A model generated the notes under the pieces. That model was not told the DNA's origin. It did no database searches and saw nothing but the letters and a program-made list of their open reading frames with translations. From Paracoccus sp. S1E-3 (GTDB lineage: Bacteria; Pseudomonadota; Alphaproteobacteria; Rhodobacterales; Rhodobacteraceae), in the NCBI RefSeq assembly GCF_013868135.1, contig NZ_JACEMU010000004.1:1364001-1428000 (forward strand): a stretch of 64,000 nt of DNA, read 5' to 3'. This document shows, piece by piece, positions 50,107 through 59,711 of this stretch (its first letter is position 1; every line of letters starts with the position of its first letter). Both the position numbers and the translations under genes were made by a program.

Positions 50107-50273
50107 TCTCACAGCCCTCCTTGGAACGCTGTGCCAAAATCCTGATCCCGACTGCCGAAAAACGCAAGGACAGCGCGCGGGGTCCTGCGTCATGCTGTCC
50201 TTGCCTGCACCGCCCACCCATGTTTCCCCGGTGCATTCGACCAGGCGGTGCGGGCAGCCCAGGGAGGACCCCA

Positions 50274-50867
50274 ATGCACGCACGCCGAAGACCCGACCGC
50301 CGGCAGCGGATGGAGAGGCTCATCATGGCGCGGCCGATGACCTCGTTGCTGGAAAAGGAAATCCTGCTGGCGACCGACATGATCCAGCCCGGCGCCGACC
50401 GCTGGGTCGGCGCGCTCGTCGATTGCGGAAACTTCATTCCCGCCGAGGATGGCCGCATCGTCGCCTGGCGCGCCATCGACCGCCGGGGTCAGCTGTTCTG
50501 GCTGGTCGTCAGCCGGTTCGAGGCAATGCGCTATCACGCCACCGCTGCGAGCGCCCATGCCGCCCTGACCGAGGGCGATGCCGCCTTCGCCCGCCGCCGC
50601 CGCGCCAAGCGGCACTGGCCCGAGATCGAAGCGCTGACCCGCGACCTGCTGCGTTTCCGCCGCCGCCTGACGGTGACGCGCGACGATGCGCGCGATGGCG
50701 GCCTCAGCCTGCTGGCGATCACCTGTTTCTGCGAGCGGCTGGGGCTTGGCCGGCGTTTCGGGATTCCGGGCTGGCTGGCGGCCATGCTGATGCGGCTGGA
50801 ACCTGATATCGGCTTCGCGCTTCTGGCCGCGGCGCGGCGGCAGGGCGGCGATCCGGCCCCGGCCTGA
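50274..50867 (+). CDS. Hypothetical protein, divergent from an Lrp regulator
   Basis: 197 residues with a strong AGGGAGGAC site before the ATG at 50274. The first 20 residues are Arg-rich; the body contains LLATDMIQPGADRWVGALVDC, TRDLLRFRRRLTVTRDDAR and FCERLGLGRRFG. No known domain is recognised. It looks like a soluble basic protein with helices. It ends before a bidirectional terminator shared with mscL. Confidence 0.6.
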   Translation: MHARRRPDRRQRMERLIMARPMTSLLEKEILLATDMIQPGADRWVGALVDCGNFIPAEDGRIVAWRAIDRRGQLFWLVVSRFEAMRYHATAASAHAALTEGDAAFARRRRAKRHWPEIEALTRDLLRFRRRLTVTRDDARDGGLSLLAITCFCERLGLGRRFGIPGWLAAMLMRLEPDIGFALLAAARRQGGDPAPA

Positions 50868-50896
50868 GGGTCTGTGAAACCAAGATGAGCATGAAA

Positions 50897-50921
50897 AAGG
50901 CGCGCCGATCGGGCGCGCCTT
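50897..50921. terminator. Bidirectional terminator between the unknown gene and mscL
   Basis: Stem AAGGCGCGCC / GGCGCGCCTT (ten pairs, the core self-complementary) with loop GATCG, flanked by A-runs and T-runs. It serves both convergent genes. Confidence 0.85.
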
Positions 50922-50945
50922 TCCCATGAGAGCGATATGGCTTGA

Positions 50946-51386
50946 TCAGACGGTCGGGCGCGCCCGCAGCTCGTCGCGGATCTCGACCAGCAGTTGCTCG
51001 GCCGTGGGACCGGCCGGGACTTCTTCCGCTTTGGGCGCGGGCTTGACCGCCGCGTCCTTCACGCGGTTCACGGCCTTGACTAGCAGGAAGACCACGAAGG
51101 CGATGATCAGGAAGTTGATCACGGCCGAGAAGAACGCCCCATAGGCGAAGACGTTCGCCCCGGAATCCCGCGCCACCTGCAGCGAGGCGCCTTCCGGCGC
51201 CGTGCCCGAGATCACGAAATACTTGCTGGAGAAGTCAGTGCCCCCGGTGAGCAGACCGATGATCGGGTTGATCAGGTCCGACACCAGCGACGTCACGATG
51301 GCCGTGAAGGCCGCACCGATGATGATACCGACGGCCATGTCGATGACATTGCCGCGGGCGATGAACTCCTTGAACTCTTTGATCAT
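50946..51386 (-). CDS. mscL: Large-conductance mechanosensitive channel
   Basis: 146 residues. N-terminal helix [27 protein letters not shown] (TM1) and the second span [18 protein letters not shown] (TM2) with the C-terminal bundle ending [10 protein letters not shown]. Homopentameric channel that opens under membrane tension to release osmolytes. The ATG at 51386 matches the usual MIKEFKEF start. A promoter candidate lies at 51423-51452. Confidence 0.96.
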   Translation of the reverse strand: MIKEFKEFIARGNVIDMAVGIIIGAAFTAIVTSLVSDLINPIIGLLTGGTDFSSKYFVISGTAPEGASLQVARDSGANVFAYGAFFSAVINFLIIAFVVFLLVKAVNRVKDAAVKPAPKAEEVPAGPTAEQLLVEIRDELRARPTV

Positions 51387-51422
51387 GCGTATAACCTTTT
51401 TATTCGCGCGCTGATGCGGGCG

Positions 51423-51452
51423 CTTATAACATCCCCGGCGCATATCAGGTAA
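51423..51452 (-). promoter_or_regulatory. Possible mscL promoter
   Basis: On the coding strand: TTACCT, an 18-base spacer, TATAAG. The fit is moderate. Confidence 0.35.
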
Positions 51453-51463
51453 GATTTATCATC

Positions 51464-52161
51464 ATGTCAAAGCTTTCCGATTTTCCGGCTGCAGATCGCA
51501 GGCCGACCGGTGCGCCCCGATGTGATCGAACTTCATCCGCGCAGGACGGCGCTCGGCCGGAAGGTCTCGATCGCGCTGTAACAGGCGGAGCTGGACAGTG
51601 GCGCCCACAGGATCAGCATTTTGGGGCCGCAGGACCGATTAACCCTATGTTCCTGTCGCTGAATCCAACAACAGGGACCTGGCGATGATAAATCCGGCCG
51701 GTTCGAAAGGCGACCCCAGCGGCATCTTCGGAAGCGGCGCGATCCTGTTGTATCTGGGTGACAAAACCCGCAAATTTTTGTCCCTCTGGGGGCGCGCCTG
51801 TCACCGCTTCACCGGGCGGCTGCTGTGGCAGATGGGCGGCGTGGCGGCGATGTTAGGACAGTTGGGCTTCGGCCACCACTTCGACGGCCGAGAGATCGAA
51901 GCCCCCCGCCCGCGCGAACGCCATTGTGCCGAGACCCGCCGCCTGCCGGGCATGCCGGACCGCCAGATCGAAGGGCGCGACCGAAGCAGCGCGACATGCT
52001 CCCTCGCCGGCATCGCCACCATCGGATCGCGCGCGCCCGAGGCGAATAACGCCGCGACGGACGAACCCACCGCAGCGGGTTCAGGAAGGCATTGCATGAC
52101 CTTCTTCGCCCGCCCCGCAGCGCAGCGCGGTTTGCGGATGGCGGCTTGCGGGTCTTCGTGA
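51464..52161 (+). pseudogene. Decayed glutathione S-transferase (YghU-type)
   Basis: Matches to one protein are scattered over several frames: MSKLSDFP at the start, GRKVSIAL followed by a stop, FLSLNPTTG, INPAG, GSGAILLYLGDKTRKFL, LLWQMGGVAAMLGQLGFGHHF, AETRRLPGMPDRQIEGRD and FARPAAQRGL. These follow the order of a YghU/YfcG-like GST from N- to C-terminus. At least one internal stop (51578-51580) and several frameshifts interrupt them, so it is not a working gene. The residual conservation is highest in the central part. Confidence 0.78.
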
Positions 52162-52174
52162 ACGGTCCGCACGG

Positions 52175-52843
52175 ATGAGGGTCCTGCTGACGCTTGGCGC
52201 GGTTGGCCTGCTGCTATTCCTGTCGCTGTTGGCCGGCGCCCGGCTTCCGGCCCCGCGGCTGTCGATGCCGCTGTCGGCGGACACGGTCCGGGTCGGGTTG
52301 GTGCAGGGGCCCATCCATACCGATTTCCTGCTGCCGCTGGACCCGCAGACCCGCGCCGATTTTGCCTGGCTTGATCTGCCCGAGGACGCCGCGTGGTTGC
52401 AGGTCGGCTGGGGCGCGCGCGGGTTTTACACGCAGGTCGGCGACTATGGCGACCTGCGGGCGGGGACGGTGTTGCGTGCCCTGATCGGCGATACGGCGGT
52501 GATGCGGTTCGAGCCCGTCGGCGCTTATGTGCCCGAGCTGTCGATCACCATGGACAGGCTGGAATACCAGCGCCTGCGCGCGGTGGTCCTGTCGGATACG
52601 CTGTGGGATCAGCCGGTCGGCCAGGGGCTTTTGGCCCCGGCTGACCGCTATTTCGCGGCGAAGGGGCGCTTCAACATCCTGCACCCCTGCAACCAATGGA
52701 TCGCCGGGGCGCTGCGGCGCGCCAACCGCAGCTTTGCCATCTGGACGCCCACGAACTGGTCCATCCGTCAGGCTCTGCGGCAGTTCGAACTCACGCCACG
52801 CGAGATGCGGCAATATCCCGGCGCGAAAGCCACTGACGCGTGA
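52175..52843 (+). CDS. TIGR02117/DUF2459 family protein
   Basis: 222 residues. A hydrophobic N-terminal anchor (LLTLGAVGLLLFLSLLAGARL) is followed by the domain: GLVQGPIHTDFLLPL, WLQVGWGARGFYTQVGDYGD, and FNILHPCNQWIAGALRRAN near the end. The His and Cys residues resemble a papain/NlpC-type catalytic pair in this poorly studied family, sometimes found near urease genes. No urease genes are here. Probably membrane-anchored on the periplasmic side. Confidence 0.75.
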   Translation: MRVLLTLGAVGLLLFLSLLAGARLPAPRLSMPLSADTVRVGLVQGPIHTDFLLPLDPQTRADFAWLDLPEDAAWLQVGWGARGFYTQVGDYGDLRAGTVLRALIGDTAVMRFEPVGAYVPELSITMDRLEYQRLRAVVLSDTLWDQPVGQGLLAPADRYFAAKGRFNILHPCNQWIAGALRRANRSFAIWTPTNWSIRQALRQFELTPREMRQYPGAKATDA

Positions 52844-53359
52844 CCACAGCGCCCGGCATCCATCCGCCGGGACACCAGGGCCACTTCCTCAATGCAACTC
52901 CTCTCGCCAGCCGGCGCGCGCCATGCCATCGATACCAGCGGTGCCGGAACGCGTCGCCGATAGCACCGTGCGGCACGGTTTCGGGGGCGACCCGGCGCAG
53001 ATGCCATTGGAACCGGATCAGAGCGGCCACCACCCTCAAGGGCCGGTCACCGAAAGCAGCGCTGCCGTTACAGCGCTCGGGATCGCCCTGACCGGTCTGT
53101 CTTCCCGGCCTGTCAGCCGCCGCGCATGATTCGCGCCGCTGGCGCTCTCGGTGCATCGGCCAGACCCCGCCCAGGCCGACCATGCGCGGCCCGAGATGCG
53201 ACACCCCCGGCGCGGGCGTCCCCGGAAGCTGCCCAGCGGGCAGCTCACCAAAAGGAGGAGCACCGATAGCCACCTGCGCAGGTGCAGCGCTTCACATCGC
53301 GCCGCTCTGGTCGATTTCCGCAGCTTTCTGTCTTGACGCCGCATCTGCGGCGGCTGGCG
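52844..53359. other. 516-bp stretch with no recognisable gene
   Basis: Several overlapping frames are open but none has a family match or normal codon pattern. A good ribosome-binding-like AAAAGGAGGAG is at about 53250-53260, yet it is followed by ATA and not a start codon. I see no repeat or terminator here. It may be the remains of a lost gene. Confidence 0.4.
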
Positions 53360-56020
53360 CTAGAACTGGTCGATCAGTCGATCCAGATAGTCGCGCTCGG
53401 CCTCGGGGCGCTGGCGTTCGCCCAAGCGGCGCCTGATCTCGTCCTGAAGGTCGCGGGCGCGATGATCCTCGGATTCGCCCTCAGCCAGCGGGTCGTCGGT
53501 GGCGACGCCGCCGCCCATGCCCTGCAGGGCGCGGCCAAGCGGGTCGCGGCGCTGGGTCATGCGGCCGTCCTGCCCCTCGCCGCGGGGCGATTGGCCATCC
53601 GGTCCCGCGGCTTCCTGCTGGCCTTCGCCCTGCTCGCCCTCGGAAGGGGCGGCGCGCTGATCCTCGCCACGGCCAAGGGCGCGGATGCCGTCGCGCAGGG
53701 CCTGGATCGCTTCGGCCTGGCGGTCCATGGCGCCGGCGGTGTCGCCTTCGCGCAGGGCCTGCTCGGCCTCCTGCATGGCGCGGCCGGCGCGGTCCATTGC
53801 CTCGGCCGCCGCATCGCCCTCGGCAGTGCCGCGCTCGGGCAGAAGGCCGCGTTGCATCCCCAGATCGTCGCGCAATATCCGCTGTTCATCGGCCAGATCG
53901 CCGCCCTGCCCTCCGCCCGGCTGGCCCGCGCCCGGCTGGCCCGCGCCCGGCTGGCCTTCACCCGGCTGGCCCTCACCGGGCTGGCCTTCACCGGGCTGGC
54001 CTTCACCGGGCTGATCTTCACCGGGCTGGGCTTCACCAGCCCCCTGCGGGTTGTCTTCCGGTGCGGGTTCGTTCCCCAGCCCCAGCCATTCATCCTGCAT
54101 CTGCCGGAAGGCACGGTCGGCCAGATCCTGCTGCTCGCGCAGGGTCTGCGCCAGCCGCCCGGTCGAGCCCTGGCCGCGCCCTTCGCCCTGCCCCTCGCTC
54201 CGCCGGACCTGCATGTTTTCCATCATCCGGTTGAACTGTTCCAGCAGGGCCTGCGCCTCGGCCATCTTGCCTTCGTTCATCAGGCGCTGGATCTCGTCCA
54301 TCATCTGCTGGATCTGGTCGGCGGACATCATCTCCGCGGGCGAGCGGTCAAACCGGTCGGAGGGGTTGTTTTCGCCCTGTTCGGCCAGCCGCTCCAGATA
54401 GTCGTCCGTGGCCCTGCGCAACTCATCCATCAGCTGCCGGATCTCGTCGGGCGACGCCCCGCGCCGCATCGCCTGCGCCAGCTTCTCCTGGGCGCGCTGC
54501 ATCCGTTCCAGCGCATCCGCGAGGCCGCCGTCTTCCAGCTGGACCGCCACACGCCACAGCGCTTCGGCAAGGGCGTCGCGCTGCAGGTCGGTCAGCGGGC
54601 CGGATTCCAGGCCCGCCACCACCGCGCGCAGGTCGCGCAGGACCCCCGGATCAACGAAGCCCTCCGGTTGCCACAGGATCGCGCGCAGCCATTGCGCCGA
54701 CATGGGCGCGTTCTGGCGCGACCACATCAGATCGCGGCGCAGCTCGATCAGGGCGGCGGCGAACGGGTCGAAGAAGCGCCGGCCCGGCAGGTCCATCGCG
54801 AGCGTTTCGGACTGGCCCTGCTGGCCGATTCCGTCCTGCACGTTCAGCCGTACCTGCACCGGCAGGTTTGCCCAAGCGTGCTTTTTCAGATCGGCAGTCA
54901 GCTGGCCTTCGACCTGGGCGCGCGCGCCGCGCAGAGGCAGGCGCAGGGTCAGCGCCTCGCGTGGTTCGGGGTCGGCCCCGAGGCCATAGCGGCGGTCGAT
55001 CTTGGCAAGGTCCAGGTTGATCTCGGCCTGCCCCTCGGTCACGCCGTAATCGTCATTGGCGGAAAAGGACTGGATCAGCCGCCCGTCGGCGCGCCGCTCG
55101 GCCGCGGGGCCAAGCATGATGCGCGGCGGCTCGTCCGGCTGGACGCTAAGCTGAAAGCGGCGGGCGCCGATCTGCAGGGTTCCGGCCCGCTCGACGCGGA
55201 ATTCGGGCGCTTTCGGGTCATCTCCCGGCAGCGCGGTGCCGATATCCTGCGCGATAACGGCACCCTCGCCGTAAAGGCGCAGGCTGATCGTGCTGCCTTC
55301 GGGCAGATCCAGCACCGCGCCTTCGGGCTGGTCGTTCAGATAGAGCGTGGGCTTGCGGGTATAAGCCGGGGGTTCCGCCCAGCCTTCCCAGCCGAGCCCG
55401 GTCACAGCCGGCTGGTCGGGCCGCGACTGCGGGCGCGTCGGCGCCAAGGCCGCCAGCCCCTGCCCGAGATCGCCGGCGCTGCCGAACAGCAGCGCCATCG
55501 CCACGGCGGTCAGCGCCGCCAGCCGCAGGCCAAAGGGATCGCGGCGGGTCAGCCCGGCATCGGGAGCCACAGCCCGCGCGGTGGCGGCCCGTGTCGCCAT
55601 CTGTTCGCGATGCGCCCGCCACAGCGCCCCGTCGCCCCCGAGCGCAGGCTGATCGCGCAGCGCCGACAAAGGCCGCCCAGCCAGCGTCGCATCAACCCGC
55701 CGCTCGGCCGCGCCGGGGCTGGGTCTGCGAAAGCGGATCCCCCCCCAGACCATCGCGCCCAGCAGGATCAGCCCAATGGCCACCCCGGCATAGGGGCGCA
55801 GCGCGACAGGCAAGCCGTCCAGCAGCCCAAAGCTCAGCCCCGCCAGGGCCAGCAGCAGCAGGCTGGCTGCCGGCCAGAAGGCGCGGGCTACGGCCTCCCA
55901 CCACAGCCCGATCCCTGTCAGGCGCAATGCGCGCGACAATTGCGGCAGCGCCCCGGTCAGATCATCTGCCGGGTCAGCCCTGTCATGCGCTTCGCTATCG
56001 AGATCGGAGTCCTGGGTCAT
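53360..56020 (-). CDS. DUF4175/TIGR02302 family membrane protein
   Basis: 886 residues. Two hydrophobic spans near residues 50-95 (LLLLALAGLSFGLL and AGVAIGLILLGAMVWGGI) and a third near 165-185. A long soluble part follows, including a Gly-Gln-Pro-Glu-rich region with about eight five-residue repeats (QPGEG or QPGAG) at residues 661-703. The family is universal in alphaproteobacteria yet uncharacterised. The C-terminal third is rich in Gln/Glu/Arg and probably coiled-coil. Convergence with nothing; lysA lies upstream in the same direction. Confidence 0.82.
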   Translation of the reverse strand: MTQDSDLDSEAHDRADPADDLTGALPQLSRALRLTGIGLWWEAVARAFWPAASLLLLALAGLSFGLLDGLPVALRPYAGVAIGLILLGAMVWGGIRFRRPSPGAAERRVDATLAGRPLSALRDQPALGGDGALWRAHREQMATRAATARAVAPDAGLTRRDPFGLRLAALTAVAMALLFGSAGDLGQGLAALAPTRPQSRPDQPAVTGLGWEGWAEPPAYTRKPTLYLNDQPEGAVLDLPEGSTISLRLYGEGAVIAQDIGTALPGDDPKAPEFRVERAGTLQIGARRFQLSVQPDEPPRIMLGPAAERRADGRLIQSFSANDDYGVTEGQAEINLDLAKIDRRYGLGADPEPREALTLRLPLRGARAQVEGQLTADLKKHAWANLPVQVRLNVQDGIGQQGQSETLAMDLPGRRFFDPFAAALIELRRDLMWSRQNAPMSAQWLRAILWQPEGFVDPGVLRDLRAVVAGLESGPLTDLQRDALAEALWRVAVQLEDGGLADALERMQRAQEKLAQAMRRGASPDEIRQLMDELRRATDDYLERLAEQGENNPSDRFDRSPAEMMSADQIQQMMDEIQRLMNEGKMAEAQALLEQFNRMMENMQVRRSEGQGEGRGQGSTGRLAQTLREQQDLADRAFRQMQDEWLGLGNEPAPEDNPQGAGEAQPGEDQPGEGQPGEGQPGEGQPGEGQPGAGQPGAGQPGGGQGGDLADEQRILRDDLGMQRGLLPERGTAEGDAAAEAMDRAGRAMQEAEQALREGDTAGAMDRQAEAIQALRDGIRALGRGEDQRAAPSEGEQGEGQQEAAGPDGQSPRGEGQDGRMTQRRDPLGRALQGMGGGVATDDPLAEGESEDHRARDLQDEIRRRLGERQRPEAERDYLDRLIDQF

Positions 56021-56085
56021 CGGGTCGTTTTTCCGCCCCCATCCTGCGGCGCGCCGCGCGACCCTGCAAGCTAATCCTGCGCCCT

Positions 56086-57354
56086 CTACTGCCAGTCCGG
56101 CAAAGCTTCGCGCGCCAGCATCTCCTGCAGGGTCGGGCGCGCGCGGATTACCGCGAAACGGTCGCCATCCACCAACACCTCGGGGATCAGCGGACGCGAG
56201 TTATATTCCGACGACATCACCGCCCCGTAAGCCCCGGCCGAGCGGAAGGCGACCAGATCCCCCGCCGCCAGCGCCGGCAGTTCCACGCCCTTCTCGAAGG
56301 TATCGCCGGTCTCGCAGACCGGGCCGACCACGTCGAAGGCGCTGACCGGCGCGCCCGGCCGGCCCTCGTGCACCGGCACGATATCGTGATGGGCGCCATA
56401 CATGGCCGGCCGGATCAGGTCGTTCATGGCGGCATCGAGGATCAGGAAATCCCGCCCCTCGCCTTCCTTCAGATAGATCACCGAACTCAGCAGCACCCCC
56501 GCATTGCCGGCGATATTGCGGCCCGGCTCGATCTCGATCTCGCAATCCAGATCGCCGACGGCGTCACGGATCACCTGCCCGTATTCGATGGGCAGGGGCG
56601 GAGCCGAGTTGTTGCGCTCATAGGGAATCCCAAGGCCGCCGCCCATGTCGAGCCGGCGGATATTGTGGCCATCGGCGCGCAGGGCGCGGGTCAGATCGGC
56701 CATCTTGGCATAGGCCTGCCGGTAGGGCTCCAGATCGGTCAGCTGGCTGCCGATATGCATGTCGATGCCGACGACCTCGATCCCCGGCAGCCCGGCGGCT
56801 TCGGCGTAAACCTCGCGCGCGCGGGCGATGGGGATGCCGAATTTGTTTTCGGACTTGCCGGTGGCGATCTTTTCGTGGGTTTTCGCGTCCACATCAGGGT
56901 TGACCCGGATGGCGATGGGGGCCACCGCGCCCAGCGAAGCCGCGACCTCGGACAGGACCCGCAGTTCGGCCTCCGACTCGACATTGAACTGGCGGATGCC
57001 GCCTTCCAGCGCCAGCCGCATCTCGTCCCGCGTCTTGCCGACGCCGGAAAACACGATCCGCGCGCCCGGCACGCCTGCGGTGCGCGCGCGGGCATATTCG
57101 CCGATGGACACCACATCCATTCCGGCCCCTAGATCGCCCAGCAATTTCAGCACCGCGATGTTGGAATTGGCCTTCACCGCATAACAGATCAGGTGATCGG
57201 GCGCCCATGCCAGCGCCTCCTTGAAGACATTGAAATGTCGCGTCAGGGTGGCGCTGGAATAGACATAGACCGGGGTTCCGACCTCTGCGGCGATGCGCGA
57301 CAGCGGCACGTCTTCGGCGAACAGCTCGCCCCTGTGGTAGTTGAAATGGTCCAT
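56086..57354 (-). CDS. lysA: Diaminopimelate decarboxylase
   Basis: 422 residues, fold III PLP enzyme. The PLP lysine is Lys61 in CYAVKANSN; substrate and PLP motifs include GGGLGIPYE, EIEPGRNIAGNAG and GPVCETGDTFEKG (the dimer-face Cys). It converts meso-DAP to lysine. MDHFNYHRGELFAEDVPLS is the usual start. The ATG overlaps the stop of the DUF2834 gene. Confidence 0.96.
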   Translation of the reverse strand: MDHFNYHRGELFAEDVPLSRIAAEVGTPVYVYSSATLTRHFNVFKEALAWAPDHLICYAVKANSNIAVLKLLGDLGAGMDVVSIGEYARARTAGVPGARIVFSGVGKTRDEMRLALEGGIRQFNVESEAELRVLSEVAASLGAVAPIAIRVNPDVDAKTHEKIATGKSENKFGIPIARAREVYAEAAGLPGIEVVGIDMHIGSQLTDLEPYRQAYAKMADLTRALRADGHNIRRLDMGGGLGIPYERNNSAPPLPIEYGQVIRDAVGDLDCEIEIEPGRNIAGNAGVLLSSVIYLKEGEGRDFLILDAAMNDLIRPAMYGAHHDIVPVHEGRPGAPVSAFDVVGPVCETGDTFEKGVELPALAAGDLVAFRSAGAYGAVMSSEYNSRPLIPEVLVDGDRFAVIRARPTLQEMLAREALPDWQ

Positions 57355-57605
57355 CAGACGATCCTGCGAGAGCGGAGGAAAAGATAAAGCGGCAGCGCGC
57401 AGCCGATGCCCAGCACCATCGCCGGAAGCGTCAGCAGCGCCAGCCAGTTGCGGCGCACCATGGTCTCCAGCAGGCACCAGATGGCCAGCGTCGCCAGGGC
57501 CGCGACGGCATTGGCATCGGGCGCATCCAGATGACGGCCCAGCCAGGCGCCGATCAGCGCCAGTGCCAGCCAGCAGCCGCGCAGAGGCGTCAGGCCAAGG
57601 GTCAC
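57354..57605 (-). CDS. DUF2834-type small membrane protein in the argH-lysA operon
   Basis: 83 residues from a GTG start that overlaps the preceding lipoprotein stop. Three hydrophobic spans: WLALALIGAWLG, AVAALATLAIWCLLETMVRR and LLTLPAMVLGIGCALPLYLFL, the last with the family's GCALPLYLFLR motif. The function is unknown. The stop overlaps the lysA start (ATGA). Confidence 0.65.
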   Translation of the reverse strand: MTLGLTPLRGCWLALALIGAWLGRHLDAPDANAVAALATLAIWCLLETMVRRNWLALLTLPAMVLGIGCALPLYLFLRSRRIV

Positions 57606-57745
57606 AACGCGGTCACGATGCCGATGCGCGCGTCCCCCGAGACGGTGACGCCGGGCTTGGGCGCATCGGGTTCGGGCCGGATCGGCGGCCCGTCGACCCC
57701 GCAGGCCGTCAGCGCCAGAAGTGCGATCAGGGGCAGGTATTTCAC
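57602..57745 (-). CDS. Small lipoprotein between argH and lysA
   Basis: 47 residues. [16 protein letters not shown] is a lipoprotein signal with lipobox LTAC. The mature peptide of about 33 residues is Pro-rich ([20 protein letters not shown]) and ends RIGIVTAL. The GTG start overlaps the argH stop and the stop overlaps the start of the DUF2834 gene. Small ArgH-linked lipoproteins like this occur across Rhodobacterales; the role is unknown. Confidence 0.75.
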   Translation of the reverse strand: MKYLPLIALLALTACGVDGPPIRPEPDAPKPGVTVSGDARIGIVTAL

Positions 57746-59145
57746 AGCAGATCCCTCCACCTTGCGATCTGGGCGCGGACCTGATCGGGGGCCGTCCCGC
57801 CATAGCTTTGCCTCGACGCGACGGAGTTATGCACACCCAGAACGTTGAACACGTCATTGGTGATGGCGGGATTGACGGACTGCATGTCCTCCAGCGTCAG
57901 GTCGGGCAGATCGACACCCTTCGCTTCGGCCATGGCGACCAGCGATCCGGTGACGTGATGGGCGTCACGGAAGGGCAGCCCGGCCTCGCGCACCAGCCAG
58001 TCGGCCAGATCGGTCGCGGTCGAGAAGCCGGCCGAGGCCGCGGCCTCCATCTTCTCGCGGTTGGCGGTCAGGTCGGAGAGCATCCCGGTCATCGCCGCCA
58101 GCGCCAGCATCAGGCTGTCGGCGGCGTCAAAAACCTGTTCCTTGTCTTCCTGCATGTCCTTGGAATAGGCCAGTGGCAGGCCCTTCATCACCGTGAACAG
58201 CGCCACCGTCGCGCCAAGGATGCGGCCGATCTTGGCCCGGATCAGCTCGGCCGCGTCGGGGTTGCGTTTCTGCGGCATGATCGACGACCCGGTCGACCAT
58301 TTGTCCGACATCGACACGAAGCGGAACTGTGCCGAAGACCAGATCACCAGCTCCTCGGCCAGCCGCGACAGGTGGACGGCGCAGATGCTGGCGGCCGACA
58401 GGAACTCCAGCGCGAAATCACGGTCGCTGACGGCATCGAGGCTGTTGGCCATCGGGCGGTCGAAATCCAGCGCCGCAGCGGTGGCGAAACGGTCGATGGG
58501 ATAGCCCGTGCCCGCCAGCGCGGCGGCGCCCAAGGGCGATTCGTTCATCCGCTTGCGGGCATCCTGAAAGCGGCTGAGGTCACGACCGAACATCTCGACA
58601 TAGGCCATCATGTGGTGGCCCCAGGTCACCGGCTGCGCGGTCTGAAGGTGGGTGAATCCCGGCATCACCCAATCCGCCCCGACCTCGGCCTGCGCCAAAG
58701 CGGCGCCGATCAGCGCCCGCAGCCCGTCAATCGCCGCGTCGCATTGGTCGCGCACCCACAGCCGGAAATCGGTCGCCACCTGATCGTTGCGCGACCGGCC
58801 GGTATGCAGCCGGCCCGCCGGCTCGCCTATGATATCCTTCAGGCGCGCTTCGACATTCATGTGAATATCCTCCAGCGCCTCGCTGAAGGGAAAATCGCCG
58901 GCCTCGATTTCTGACAATACGGTGAGCAGCCCTTCCCGGATCGCCTCGGCGTCGCTAGAGGTGATGATGCCCTGCGCCGCGAGCATCGCGGCATGGGCCC
59001 GGCTGCCCCGGATGTCCTGGGCGTAAAGTCTGCGGTCAAACCCGATCGAGGCGTTGATCGCCGTCATGATCGCGTCGGGACCAGCGGCGAAACGCCCGCC
59101 CCACATGGCATTTGCTGTGTTTCTGGGCGTCTTGGCGTCGGTCAT
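57742..59145 (-). CDS. argH: Argininosuccinate lyase
   Basis: 467 residues, normal size. Fumarase-superfamily signature [12 protein letters not shown], active-site [13 protein letters not shown] and [15 protein letters not shown]. It cleaves argininosuccinate into arginine and fumarate. The ATG at 59145 lies 23 bp from the divergent TlpA start. It leads an overlapping four-gene chain that ends in lysA, so arginine and lysine synthesis genes are co-transcribed here. Confidence 0.96.
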   Translation of the reverse strand: MTDAKTPRNTANAMWGGRFAAGPDAIMTAINASIGFDRRLYAQDIRGSRAHAAMLAAQGIITSSDAEAIREGLLTVLSEIEAGDFPFSEALEDIHMNVEARLKDIIGEPAGRLHTGRSRNDQVATDFRLWVRDQCDAAIDGLRALIGAALAQAEVGADWVMPGFTHLQTAQPVTWGHHMMAYVEMFGRDLSRFQDARKRMNESPLGAAALAGTGYPIDRFATAAALDFDRPMANSLDAVSDRDFALEFLSAASICAVHLSRLAEELVIWSSAQFRFVSMSDKWSTGSSIMPQKRNPDAAELIRAKIGRILGATVALFTVMKGLPLAYSKDMQEDKEQVFDAADSLMLALAAMTGMLSDLTANREKMEAAASAGFSTATDLADWLVREAGLPFRDAHHVTGSLVAMAEAKGVDLPDLTLEDMQSVNPAITNDVFNVLGVHNSVASRQSYGGTAPDQVRAQIARWRDLL

Positions 59146-59168
59146 CCGTCTGGTCCGAAAGGTTGAAG

Positions 59169-59711
59169 ATGCTGCGTATGCTGATCCTTTATACGGCGCT
59201 CGCCGCCGGTGCAAACACGGCCCTGGCGGGCGAGATCGACTTCGTCGCCGCCAAGGCCGGAGGCCTGGAACTGGCAAGCGGCAACGGCCAGCCGGTTTCG
59301 CAGACCGTTTTCACCGATCCCGAGGGCGGCGAGCACAAGCTGGGCGACTATGCAGGCAAGGCGCTGCTGGTGAATTTCTGGGCCACCTGGTGCGCCCCCT
59401 GCCGCGAGGAAATGCCGGCGCTGAACAGCCTTCAGAAGGAATTCGGCGGCGAGGATTTCGAGGTGGTGACCATCGCCTCCGGTCGCAACCCGCCGAAGGC
59501 GATCGACAAGTTTCTGACCGAAGCGGAAATCGATGCCCTGCCCGTTCTTCTGGATCCGCGTCAGAAACTTGCCCGCGAATTCGGCGTGGTTGCCCTGCCC
59601 GCAACGATCCTGATCGACGCCGAGGGGAACGAGGTCGCCCGGCTGATGGGTCCCGCGGACTGGATTTCCGATGCCGCCAAACGGGTCATCACGGAGCTGA
59701 AAGCGCCCTGA
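59169..59711 (+). CDS. TlpA-like thioredoxin-fold disulfide oxidoreductase
   Basis: 180 residues. An N-terminal signal or anchor, then a thioredoxin fold with the active site WATWCAPC (C75, C78) and the cis-Pro region [11 protein letters not shown]. It probably reduces disulfides in the periplasm, for example in cytochrome c maturation. Start ATG 59169; the 59178 ATG is an alternative. The last 23 bases overlap the convergent tag gene. Confidence 0.88.
   Translation: MLRMLILYTALAAGANTALAGEIDFVAAKAGGLELASGNGQPVSQTVFTDPEGGEHKLGDYAGKALLVNFWATWCAPCREEMPALNSLQKEFGGEDFEVVTIASGRNPPKAIDKFLTEAEIDALPVLLDPRQKLAREFGVVALPATILIDAEGNEVARLMGPADWISDAAKRVITELKAP

Noticed and set aside
53248..53270. A strong Shine-Dalgarno-like AAAAGGAGGAG
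   Set aside because: It is followed by ATA and no start codon in a suitable position, and the downstream frame resembles no protein.
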